Source: an uncultured Leucobacter sp. (lineage in GTDB: Bacteria > Actinomycetota > Actinomycetes > Actinomycetales > Microbacteriaceae). From it: DNA of 6,973 nucleotides. Positions 1-6,114 of this stretch are shown here, piece by piece. Position numbers and translations under genes: made by a program. Location of the stretch: the NCBI GenBank assembly GCA_945952575.1, contig CAMFIY010000147.1:1-6973 (forward strand), written 5' to 3'. Every line of letters begins with the position of its first letter. Position 1 is the first letter of the stretch. The notes below the pieces were generated by a model. That model saw nothing but the letters and a program-made list of their open reading frames with translations. It had not been told where the DNA came from and did not search any database.

Positions 1-599
1 CAGGTTTCTCCCCCGCCGACACTCGCCTGCCGAAGGCTGCGGGCGCCCTCGTGCGCGCGACTGTGGAGAGGTTCGGCAGGATCGATGTCCTCGTGAACAA
101 CGCGGCCATCGATCACACCAATGATCTCCTCGACGTCACGGCGGACGAGATCCGGGCGGTGTTCGACACCAACGCGATCGGCGCGATGCACCTGCTGATC
201 ATCGCGGCGCGGGAGATGCGCGCACAACGCAGCGGCGGCGCGATCATCAACATCACCTCGCGCCTGGCCCACGCCGGGGTGCCGACGATGAGCGTATACA
301 GCGCGAGCAAGGGCGCGCTGGAGGCGTTCACCCGCGCCGCCGCCGTCGAGCTGGCGCCGTTCGGCATTCGCGTCAACGCGGTCGCGCCCGGAATGACCCG
401 CACCCCGCTCTACGAGAACTGGCTGGCCGGTCTGCCCGACCCCGAGGAAGAGGCCCGTCGCGTGACCGCGGCGATCCCGCTCGGACGCATCGCCGAGATC
501 GCGGATGTGGCGGCCGCCGTCGAGTTCCTCGCCTCTCCGGAGGCCGCCTACATCACCGGCGTCTCGCTGCCGGTCGAGGGCGGCTACCTCGCCCGCTAG
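1..599 (+). CDS. SDR family NAD(P)-dependent oxidoreductase, 3' part (5' end outside window)
   Basis: This is the C-terminal part of a classical short-chain dehydrogenase/reductase, a cytosolic NAD(P)-dependent oxidoreductase. The frame is open from base 3 to the TAG at 597-599, giving 198 visible residues. The in-frame GTG at 51 lies inside conserved SDR sequence just before the FGRIDVLVNNAA motif, so it is not the real start; about 50 residues with the TGxxxGxG cofactor loop should lie left of the window. Numbering from that GTG, the NNA motif is at 16-18, the tetrad Asn is probably N41, the catalytic Ser S70 (INITS), and the YxxxK pair Y83/K87 (YSASK). The PG motif (VAPGMTRTPL) follows at 111-120 and the usual ending GVSLPVEGGYL is at 170-180. 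All catalytic residues that can be seen are intact. The substrate cannot be predicted. It is convergent with the biotin carrier gene, so it is not part of that operon. Confidence 0.93.
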   Translation, partial: GFSPADTRLPKAAGALVRATVERFGRIDVLVNNAAIDHTNDLLDVTADEIRAVFDTNAIGAMHLLIIAAREMRAQRSGGAIINITSRLAHAGVPTMSVYSASKGALEAFTRAAAVELAPFGIRVNAVAPGMTRTPLYENWLAGLPDPEEEARRVTAAIPLGRIAEIADVAAAVEFLASPEAAYITGVSLPVEGGYLAR

Positions 600-607
600 G
601 GCGCACG

Positions 608-820
608 CTATTCGATGCTCGCGAGCAGGACTCCCTCATCGATGGTCTCGCCCTCGGAGACCGAGATCGACACGACGGTGCCCGAGACGGGCGCCTCGAC
701 CGGGATCTCCATCTTCATGGATTCGAGGATCATGAGGGTATCGCCCTCGGCGACCGCGTCGCCTTCCGAGACGACGATCTTCCAGACGTTCGCCGACAGA
801 TCGGCGTTCACTTCGGTCAC
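608..820 (-). CDS. Biotin carboxyl carrier protein, single-domain (70 aa)
   Basis: This is a minimal biotinyl domain that carries carboxybiotin between a biotin carboxylase and a carboxyltransferase. The biotin attachment motif ESMKME lies at residues 33-38, with Lys36 the expected biotinylated residue, 34 residues from the C-terminus as is usual. The surrounding EGD..EGDTLMILESMKMEIPV and APVSGTV segments are typical of the biotinyl/lipoyl fold. It lacks the long N-terminal region of E. coli AccB and is the size of stand-alone carriers such as the small BCCP of Bacillus. The start is GTG at 820, supported by AAGGAG 5 nt upstream. It is the last gene of the minus-strand operon, 48 nt after the LamB/YcsF gene. 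Its likely partners are the biotin carboxylase at 3617-5053 and the KipI/KipA-like subunits; no acyl-CoA carboxyltransferase is present, so a label of acetyl-CoA carboxylase carrier would probably mislead. Confidence 0.93.
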   Translation of the reverse strand: MTEVNADLSANVWKIVVSEGDAVAEGDTLMILESMKMEIPVEAPVSGTVVSISVSEGETIDEGVLLASIE

Positions 821-825
821 AACTG

Positions 826-831
826 CTCCTT
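826..831 (-). promoter_or_regulatory. Ribosome binding site of the biotin carrier gene
   Basis: AAGGAG on the minus strand ends 5 nt before the GTG at 820-818 and fixes that codon as the start. It lies in the 48-nt gap (821-868) after the LamB/YcsF stop codon. The rest of that gap is C-rich on the coding strand, and I see no promoter or terminator in it. Confidence 0.75.
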
Positions 832-868
832 GCGGTTCTATGGGGGTGGGTACGGGTGGACGGTGCGT

Positions 869-1633
869 TCAGTGCGCGACGAGCGGGGCGACGGCGATGC
901 CGTCCTCCTCCAAGCGCCGACGGACGGTACGGAGCACATCGACCGAGTTCGGCGCGTCGCCGTGCAAGCAGATCGTCTGCCGGTTGACGGCGACGTCGGT
1001 GCCGTCGTTCGCCGCGACGACGCCCTCTCGTACGAGCCGCACGGCGCGAGCGGCTACGAACTCCGGATCCCAGGCCTCCTTGACGCGCTCGATGAGCAGA
1101 TTCCCGGCCCGGTCGTAGTGCAGATCGACGAAACCCTCCGGCACGATGGTCACCCCGTACTCGCGGGCGATCCCGGCGTTCTTGTCGTTCAGCGCGTAGA
1201 GCGGGAGAGCCGGATCGACATCCGCGACCGCCTGAACGACCGCTTCGCCGAGCGCCTCGTCGTCCTGAGCCATCACGTACATGACCCCGTGCGGCTTCAC
1301 GTTGGCGAGGGTTCCCCCCTCCGCCTCGACGAAGGCCTTGAGCGCCCCGATCTGATACACGGTGTTGTCGCGCATCTCCTCCGGGGTGATCGCGATCCGG
1401 CGCCGCCCGAATCCGATGATGTCGGGAAGCGCCACATGCGCGCCGATCTGCAGCCCGAGCTCGACCGCCTTCCGCACCGTGTCCCGCATGATTCGCGGAT
1501 CCCCGGCGTGGAAGCCGCAGGCGATGTTCGCGGTCGAGATGTAGGGCATCAGCTCCTCATCGGGCGCGAACTTCCAACGCCCGTATCCCTCCCCCATGTC
1601 GCAGTTGAGCTCGACGGTCACCGGCGTGTTCAC
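869..1633 (-). CDS. pxpA: LamB/YcsF family protein, 5-oxoprolinase subunit A (PxpA)-like
   Basis: This is a 254-aa LamB/YcsF family protein. The family includes PxpA, which with PxpB and PxpC forms the prokaryotic ATP-dependent 5-oxoprolinase (5-oxoproline to glutamate, cytosolic). Family motifs seen: ELNCDMGEGYG (8-18), NIACGFHAGDP (36-46), GAHVALPD (64-71), GFGRR (74-78), KPHG (113-116) and CLHGD (222-226). Two usually conserved places differ from typical PxpA as I recall it: HPSYPD is HVALPD here, and the ADRxY motif reads VDLHY (169-173). This suggests a side branch and possibly another substrate. The GTG start at 1633 is preceded by AAGGGG with 5-nt spacing and overlaps the stop of the upstream KipA-like gene (GTGA, 1630-1633). 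The frame stays open for 99 more codons upstream, but that stretch is Arg/Pro-rich antiframe of the neighbour and is not coding. Membership of the family is certain; 5-oxoprolinase activity is not. Confidence 0.92.
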   Translation of the reverse strand: MNTPVTVELNCDMGEGYGRWKFAPDEELMPYISTANIACGFHAGDPRIMRDTVRKAVELGLQIGAHVALPDIIGFGRRRIAITPEEMRDNTVYQIGALKAFVEAEGGTLANVKPHGVMYVMAQDDEALGEAVVQAVADVDPALPLYALNDKNAGIAREYGVTIVPEGFVDLHYDRAGNLLIERVKEAWDPEFVAARAVRLVREGVVAANDGTDVAVNRQTICLHGDAPNSVDVLRTVRRRLEEDGIAVAPLVAH

Positions 1634-2604
1634 GAGATCCCCTTCAACGATTCGCTGAGGCTGCGATCCAGCGCCTCTCCGCGGGCCTGGGCTTCTTCGA
1701 TGCTGATGAGATTGAGGCGGACCGTGTCCGTGCCCGGGCGCAGCTGCCCCAGCTTCCAGAGACTCGCATGGCGGACCACCGCGACGACGACGAAGCCTCC
1801 GGCGGTGGGGCCGTCGGGGGCGAGGATCACCGGCGTGTCGCCGTTCAGGTTCACTCCGCCCAGGGGGTAGCCGTGGTCGAGGACGTTCGACGGGTGCCCG
1901 CCGGCGATGCCGCCGGTGGTGCGCGACCATTTCAGCCGCCGCGCCTCGAGCCGGATGCCGGTGCGATTCGCGTTGCGGTCCACGTGCCAGGGCTCGGCGA
2001 AGAGCGCCTCGAGATCCTGCTCGTCGAGGTACTCGGGCGTGGCCTGCGGCCCCAGCGTCACGTCCAGGATCCAGTCGTGACGGTACTCGGGCTGCGCCGC
2101 GTTCAATGCGAATCGCTTTCCGCCGGTCTCCGAACCGATGGGCAGCAGATCGCCCTTGCGCAGCGCGCGGCCGTCCACACCGCCGAGCCGGCCCATGGTG
2201 TAGGTCGCCCGTGATCCGAGCACCGGCTCGACGTCGATCCCCCCGCTGATCGCGAGATTGACGCGGAACCCGACGTCGGACGCGTTCCCGATGCGCAGCT
2301 CGCCGCCGGCGGGCACCGTGACGACCGCGCTGTGGGCGACCGGCGCTCCGTCGATCGTCACCTCGGTCGGCGCCCCGGTGACGGCGATGTCCGTTTCATC
2401 GCTGAATCGCAGCCCGATCTTACCGAGCGTGATCTCGAGAGCCGCGGCTTCGGACGTGTTGCCGAGCAGGGCGTTCGCGAGACGGAACGCGTAATGATCC
2501 ATGGGGCCGGCAGGATAGTAGCCTGAGGCCAAGTAGCCGATGCGGCCGGGGTAGTCCTGGATCGTGGTCTGGATCCCGGGGCTCAGCACCTCGATAGTCG
2601 CCAA
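1630..2604 (-). CDS. pxpC: KipA/PxpC-type biotin-dependent carboxyltransferase subunit (urea carboxylase-like)
   Basis: This is a 324-aa protein of the AHS2/KipA family, which covers PxpC (5-oxoprolinase subunit C) and one half of the carboxyltransferase domain of urea carboxylase. Visible landmarks: SPGIQTTIQDYPGRIGY (8-24), PAGPMD (31-36), LANALLGN (42-49), LEITLG (56-61), ISGGIDVEPVLGSRATY (119-135), GGHPSN (235-240), DGPTAGGF (264-271) and LWKLGQLRPGTDTVRL (282-297). The QTT.QDYPGR.GY start, the HPSN motif and the LWK.GQL.PG.TVR end closely match what I recall of urea carboxylase, rather than short PxpC proteins. The chosen start is TTG at 2604, preceded by AGGGAG with a 6-nt spacer; no ATG lies near it, and the protein then begins as family members do. 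The frame is open far upstream, but that overlaps the KipI-like gene and is Arg-rich noise. It follows that gene by 20 nt and overlaps the next by 4 nt. It likely forms the carboxyltransferase together with the KipI-like subunit. Confidence 0.92.
   Translation of the reverse strand: MATIEVLSPGIQTTIQDYPGRIGYLASGYYPAGPMDHYAFRLANALLGNTSEAAALEITLGKIGLRFSDETDIAVTGAPTEVTIDGAPVAHSAVVTVPAGGELRIGNASDVGFRVNLAISGGIDVEPVLGSRATYTMGRLGGVDGRALRKGDLLPIGSETGGKRFALNAAQPEYRHDWILDVTLGPQATPEYLDEQDLEALFAEPWHVDRNANRTGIRLEARRLKWSRTTGGIAGGHPSNVLDHGYPLGGVNLNGDTPVILAPDGPTAGGFVVVAVVRHASLWKLGQLRPGTDTVRLNLISIEEAQARGEALDRSLSESLKGIS
1639..1644 (-). promoter_or_regulatory. Ribosome binding site fixing the GTG start of the LamB/YcsF gene
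   Basis: AAGGGG on the minus strand lies 5 nt before the GTG at 1633-1631, inside the last codons of the KipA-like gene. It decides between this start and the much longer open frame upstream. The family-typical N-terminus (VELNCDMGEG) begins 6 codons after this GTG, which agrees. Confidence 0.7.
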
Positions 2605-2610
2605 TGTTCT

Positions 2611-2616
2611 CTCCCT
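2611..2616 (-). promoter_or_regulatory. Ribosome binding site fixing the TTG start of the KipA-like gene
   Basis: AGGGAG within a purine-rich run on the minus strand stands 6 nt before the TTG at 2604-2602. It falls inside the 20-nt gap between the KipI-like stop (ends 2625) and the KipA-like gene. It supports a rare TTG start where no ATG or better GTG exists nearby. Confidence 0.65.
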
Positions 2617-2624
2617 CTTCTCGC

Positions 2625-3620
2625 TCAGGGCACCGGAGTCATCGCCGCAGCGGCGTCTCGGCTGGTCCGCCAGCCCTCGGCCTCGGATCGCAGGCTCTCG
2701 CTCCAGCGCTGATAGGCGCCGACGTCGAACGGCTCCTCCTCGATGCGGTACCGGAACGCGTCGGCGTGCACCTCGTCGAAGTGCTCGAGCAGCTGCGCCT
2801 CCTCCACCTCGTAGAAACGGATGCGGTCGCTCGGGCGGAGGAGCACCGGGCTCTGCGCAAAGGCCCGGTTCCGCTGTCGCACGTCGTAGACGGGGATGGT
2901 TCTGCCGAGCAGCTGGTAGCCGCCCGGTGATTCCACCGGATAGATCGAATAGGCGGGGCCGCCCAGGCCGATTGCCCCCTCCTGCGTCCAGGTCCGCGTC
3001 GGGTTGTACTTCGGCGCGAAGAGGACGTGGCGCGGATCGAGCGGAAACATGAACGGCAGGCCGGGGAAGAAGCCGAGGAATCCGACCCACAGATCCGTCG
3101 AGATCACGTGATCGACCAGAGCGCGGAGGTCGGCGACTCCGTTGTAGGCGAGCGTGTAGTCGATGTTGTTGCCACCGGCGCAGTTGACCGCGTCGTCTCG
3201 GATGCTCTTGACGTAGCGCTCGACCGCGACGCGCGACGCGCTGTCGTCGAATGCGGCCGGAAGACGGATCACGCGACTCGGCAGCACGAGCTCGCTGAGC
3301 GCCGGGATGGAGGTGTGGATCTCGTCGAGTTCCCGGATGACATCGGAGACATGCACGCTGCCGTCGAGCGAGAAGACGATCGACCGGAACCCGGGCGCCG
3401 TCTCTACCACGCCGGGTACCGGGTGCTCGACGATCGCGTCGATGACGCTCTGCGTGAAGAAGTTCAGATTCATGTCGAACTCGGTGGGGCCGTACTCGAC
3501 GAGAATGAACCGATCCCCGGCTGAGCGGTAGCTCACCGCGGGCTTGCCGTCGGCGGCCTCGCGCTGCTCGAGGATCGCCGGCGGGATGTCGTCCCAGCGC
3601 AGCTGTGCGTGCGTGCTCAT
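2625..3620 (-). CDS. pxpB: KipI/PxpB-type carboxyltransferase subunit with urea carboxylase-like C-terminal extension
   Basis: This is a 331-aa AHS1/KipI family protein, about 100 residues longer than stand-alone PxpB/KipI (about 220-240 aa). It starts with ATG at 3620, with AGGAG 6 nt upstream, and overlaps the biotin carboxylase stop by 4 bp (ATGA). Core features: GDRFILVEYG (35-44), GVVETAPGFRSIVFSLDG (70-87), a middle part with GGNNIDYTLAYNG (149-161), then LDPRHVLFAPKYNPTRTW (194-211) and GLGGPAYSIYPVESPGGYQLLGRT (218-241). The NNI.....NG stretch, KYNP.RTW and GPGGYQ-like block resemble the carboxyltransferase domain of urea carboxylase. The tail PVLLRPSDRIRFYEVEE (258-274) and IEEEPFDVGAYQRW (293-306) matches the segment that follows this domain in urea carboxylase (LLR..D.IRFYPV, then an IEE..F....Y motif), as I recall it. 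Short PxpB proteins lack this tail. It probably pairs with the KipA-like subunit to move the carboxyl group from biotin to an amide-type nitrogen. Substrate unknown. Confidence 0.92.
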   Translation of the reverse strand: MSTHAQLRWDDIPPAILEQREAADGKPAVSYRSAGDRFILVEYGPTEFDMNLNFFTQSVIDAIVEHPVPGVVETAPGFRSIVFSLDGSVHVSDVIRELDEIHTSIPALSELVLPSRVIRLPAAFDDSASRVAVERYVKSIRDDAVNCAGGNNIDYTLAYNGVADLRALVDHVISTDLWVGFLGFFPGLPFMFPLDPRHVLFAPKYNPTRTWTQEGAIGLGGPAYSIYPVESPGGYQLLGRTIPVYDVRQRNRAFAQSPVLLRPSDRIRFYEVEEAQLLEHFDEVHADAFRYRIEEEPFDVGAYQRWSESLRSEAEGWRTSRDAAAAMTPVP

Positions 3621-5053
3621 TCGATTCTCCTGATCTGCCGATGCGCGAGGGCCGAGTCGGCGGGCTTCTGGTCGGCGGCCTGCGTCGTTTGCCTTCGCGC
3701 CTGCATGCGCGAGACGAGGCCGGTGTCGTAGACCCCGCTGCGGAACTCCTCATCCGCCAGCAGCTCCCCGAAGAAGCGCAGGTTGGACTTCGGTCCCTCG
3801 ATCTCGAACTCCGAGACCGCCAGCGCGGCCGCGTTCAGCACTTGCTCCCGACTCCCGCCTCGCACGATGAGCTTCGCCATCAGCGGGTCATAGGTCACGG
3901 TGACCCGGTTCCCCTCGCGGTAACCCGCGTCGAGCCGGACCCCGTCGCCCTGCGGTGCGGACCAGCGGGTGATCTCGCCCGGGCCGGGTAGGAAGCGAAC
4001 GGGATCCTCCGCGTAGATGCGCATCTCGATCGCATGGCCCCGGCTCGTCACCTCGGAGGGATCGAACTGCACCGGCAGCCCGGCGGCGATGCGCAGCTGG
4101 GCCTCGACCAGGTCGATGCCGTGCACTTCCTCGGTCACCGGATGCTCGACCTGCAGCCGCGCGTTCATCTCGAGGAACACGAAGTCCCCCCGCTCCGTGT
4201 CGACCAGGCATTCCACCGTGCCGGCGTTCCGGTAGTCCACGGCCTCGCCTGCGCGCACCGCGGCGCGGAGCATGCGTGCGCGAAGCTCCGGGCCGACCCC
4301 CGGCGAGGGCGACTCCTCCGCGACCTTCTGGTGGCGTCGCTGCACGGAGCAGTCGCGCTCTCCGAGGGCGATGACGCTGCCGTCCGCCAAGCCGAGGATC
4401 TGCACTTCGACGTGACGGGCGCTTGCGATGTACCGCTCCAGCAGGATCCTCGAATCGCCGAAGAACCGCTCGGCCCGTGTGCGCGCGGTCTCGAAGGCCG
4501 CTCGCAGCTCCTCCTCGTCCTGCGCGATCGCCATGCCGATCCCGCCCCCGCCCCCGGAGGGCTTCACCATCACCGGATACCCGATGCCCGCGGCGATCCG
4601 CACCGCGTCATCGACATCGGCGACCGGATCCGGGGAGCCCGCGGCGACCGGAACCCCGGCTGCTTCCATGAGGTTGCGCGCATTGATCTTGTCGGCCATG
4701 CGATCCATCGACTCGGGAGAGGGCCCGATCCAGATCAGCCCGGCCGCTGCGACGCGGCGCGCGAATGCCGGACTCTCCGAGAGGAAGCCGTAGCCGGGGT
4801 GCACGGCAGTCGCGCCGGTCTCGACGGCGACCTCGAGAATCCGGTCGATGTCGAGGTAGGACTCGGCCGGCGCCGCCGGACCGATCGAACGGGCCTCCTC
4901 GGCCTCGGCGACGAAGGGCAGCTCCGCGTCGGCCTCCGAGTGCACGGCCACCGTCGGGATCCCCAGGCGCTTCGCCGTGCGGATGACGCGGGAGGCGATC
5001 TCGGCGCGATTGGCGACGAGCAGCTTCTCAATGATCGGAGCCATGTCGGTCAC
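3617..5053 (-). CDS. accC: Biotin carboxylase subunit (AccC-like, ATP-grasp)
   Basis: This 478-aa biotin carboxylase uses ATP and bicarbonate to carboxylate biotin on a carrier protein. Domains: N-terminal biotin carboxylase domain (KLLVANRAEIASRVIRTA, about 10-28), ATP-grasp (about 115-320) and C-terminal domain (about 335-445). Residues matching known E. coli AccC active-site positions are intact: K122, K164, H214, K243 in QRRHQK, E295, N297 and R299 in EMNARLQVEH, and R345 in RIYAEDP. The glycine-rich loop reads GGGGGIGM (167-174), where AccC normally has GGGGRGM; GGGGIGM is what I recall for urea carboxylase. The last 30 or so residues (Gln/Arg-rich) extend past the usual end of about 450. 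Start: GTG at 5053 is preferred because it overlaps the permease stop as GTGA and has GGAAGG 4 nt upstream; ATG at 5065 or 5044 is possible but has weaker signals. With no AccD here, it more likely serves the KipI/KipA subunits than acetyl-CoA carboxylase. Confidence 0.93.
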   Translation of the reverse strand: MTDMAPIIEKLLVANRAEIASRVIRTAKRLGIPTVAVHSEADAELPFVAEAEEARSIGPAAPAESYLDIDRILEVAVETGATAVHPGYGFLSESPAFARRVAAAGLIWIGPSPESMDRMADKINARNLMEAAGVPVAAGSPDPVADVDDAVRIAAGIGYPVMVKPSGGGGGIGMAIAQDEEELRAAFETARTRAERFFGDSRILLERYIASARHVEVQILGLADGSVIALGERDCSVQRRHQKVAEESPSPGVGPELRARMLRAAVRAGEAVDYRNAGTVECLVDTERGDFVFLEMNARLQVEHPVTEEVHGIDLVEAQLRIAAGLPVQFDPSEVTSRGHAIEMRIYAEDPVRFLPGPGEITRWSAPQGDGVRLDAGYREGNRVTVTYDPLMAKLIVRGGSREQVLNAAALAVSEFEIEGPKSNLRFFGELLADEEFRSGVYDTGLVSRMQARRQTTQAADQKPADSALAHRQIRRIE

Positions 5054-6114
5054 CGCGCCTTCCATGCCAGCGTCTTCGCCCTCGCTTTAGCGCGAAGGCG
5101 ATCCGCCACCACCGCGACGACCAGCACGACGCCGATGGCGATGCTCTGCTGGTTCGAGTCCATGCGCATGAGGTTCATGCCGTTCGTCAGACCCATCACG
5201 AAGATCACGCCGAGCAGCGTGCCTCCGACTCCGCCGCGCCCGCCGGTGAGCGCGGCGCCGCCGATGATCGCGGCGGTGATCGACTCGAGGGCGAAGCTGC
5301 CTCCGAGGAGCGGCTGGCCGGAGGCGACGCGAGCGGTGAGGAGCCAGCCGGCGTATGAGGCGAGCAGGCCGCAGATGACATAGGCCACCATGAGGTTGAG
5401 CCGGACGCGGATACCGGAGACGGTGGCCGCGTTGGGATTGCCGCCGATCGCGTAGAGGTGGCGACCGTACCTGGTCCACTTGAGCACCACGAGCATGACG
5501 ACGAGCACCGGGAGGATCATCAGCACCGGAACCGGGAACCCCGCGACCCGCCCCGAGCCGATCTCATGAGTGAAGAAAATGGGAAGGCCGCTGATCTGCG
5601 AGCCTCCGCTGATCACGAGCGTGATGCCCGCGAAGATGGACATCGATGCCAGGGTGACGATGAACGCGTTGACTTTGAGGAACGCGACGCCGATGCCGTT
5701 CACGAGGCCGACGACGAGGCCGACGACCACGACCATGACGAATCCCCAGAAGACGGATACCCCGGTGAACTCCTCGTAGCCGCCGTAGACCCTGGTCATC
5801 ACGGTCGCGGACACGACGCTGGTGAGCGCGACGTTCGCCCCCACCGAGAGATCGAAGCCGCCGGTGATGAGCACGACCATCTGACCGAGCGCGACGAGCA
5901 GGAGGAACACCGCCTGCGTCGCCAGCGTGACCAGGTTGTTCGGGGAGAGGAAGACCGGGTTCGACACCGCGAACACGATGATCAGGATGATCATCAGCGG
6001 CGGCAGCGCGCCGAAGAGCGCGAAGCCGCTCACGAAGCGCTGCCCGAAGCTGAGGGTGTTCGCGCCCACGATGTGCTTGGTCTCGATGACTCCCGTGTAG
6101 TTCGCTTGACTCAT
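5050..6114 (-). CDS. RbsC-type ABC transporter permease (CUT2 family)
   Basis: This 354-aa integral membrane protein is a permease of the ribose-type (CUT2, BPD_transp_2) ABC importers, which usually take up monosaccharides and related small solutes. Hydrophobic segments lie at about 34-54, 62-85, 92-107, 121-145, 150-169, 195-212, 241-261, 278-288, 298-313 and 323-337. Family motifs: ITGGFDLSVG (83-92), the cytoplasmic coupling loop TRYGRHLYAIGGNPNAA (214-230) with VSGI after it, and the Gly-rich AAIIGGAALTGGRGGVGGTL (281-300). Length and motifs are complete. The ATG at 6114 overlaps the ATPase stop (ATGA) and has GGAG 8 nt upstream; its own stop overlaps the biotin carboxylase GTG. This overlap chain ties the transporter to the carboxylase genes, suggesting it imports their substrate. 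Only one permease gene is visible, so a homodimer, or a second permease gene outside the window, is possible. The substrate is not predictable. Confidence 0.93.
   Translation of the reverse strand: MSQANYTGVIETKHIVGANTLSFGQRFVSGFALFGALPPLMIILIIVFAVSNPVFLSPNNLVTLATQAVFLLLVALGQMVVLITGGFDLSVGANVALTSVVSATVMTRVYGGYEEFTGVSVFWGFVMVVVVGLVVGLVNGIGVAFLKVNAFIVTLASMSIFAGITLVISGGSQISGLPIFFTHEIGSGRVAGFPVPVLMILPVLVVMLVVLKWTRYGRHLYAIGGNPNAATVSGIRVRLNLMVAYVICGLLASYAGWLLTARVASGQPLLGGSFALESITAAIIGGAALTGGRGGVGGTLLGVIFVMGLTNGMNLMRMDSNQQSIAIGVVLVVAVVADRLRAKARAKTLAWKAR
5058..5063 (-). promoter_or_regulatory. Ribosome binding site supporting the GTG start of the biotin carboxylase
   Basis: GGAAGG on the minus strand lies 4 nt before the GTG at 5053-5051. 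The spacing is short, but no such motif stands before ATG 5065, and it is 13 nt from ATG 5044. The GTGA overlap with the permease stop follows the pattern of other junctions in this operon. Confidence 0.45.

Noticed and set aside
617..626. Perfect 10-bp palindrome GCTCGCGAGC near the convergent gene ends, considered as a terminator or operator
   Set aside because: It has no loop and no T-run, and lies inside the biotin carrier coding sequence (the Leu-Ala-Ser region), so it is most likely chance in GC-rich DNA.
832..868. C-rich stretch between the LamB/YcsF and biotin carrier genes, considered as a small RNA or promoter
   Set aside because: No -10/-35-like pair or stable hairpin is visible, and the stretch is too short to support a claim.
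830..1870. Plus-strand open frame of 346 codons opposite the LamB/YcsF gene
   Set aside because: It is antisense to a conserved gene, has low-complexity charged composition and shows no motif.
1634..1930. 99-codon N-terminal extension of the LamB/YcsF gene
   Set aside because: The family's N-terminus begins right after GTG 1633, and the extension lies inside the end of the KipA-like gene with Arg/Pro-rich composition.
2605..3753. In-frame upstream extension of the KipA-like gene, which would give a protein of about 700 residues
   Set aside because: It is Arg/Pro/Ser-rich, fully overlaps the well-conserved KipI-like gene in another frame, and a proper ribosome site precedes TTG 2604. It is a high-GC open-frame artefact, not a fusion.
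5080..5100. Short inverted repeat CGCT-TT-AGCG near the end of the permease gene
   Set aside because: The stem is only 4 bp and it lies within coding sequence before an overlapping gene start, so a terminator there makes no sense.
4034..5383. Long plus-strand open frame of 449 codons opposite the biotin carboxylase and permease
   Set aside because: Its product is His/Arg/Asp-rich with no recognisable domain, and it is antisense to strongly conserved genes. Long antisense frames are expected at this GC content.
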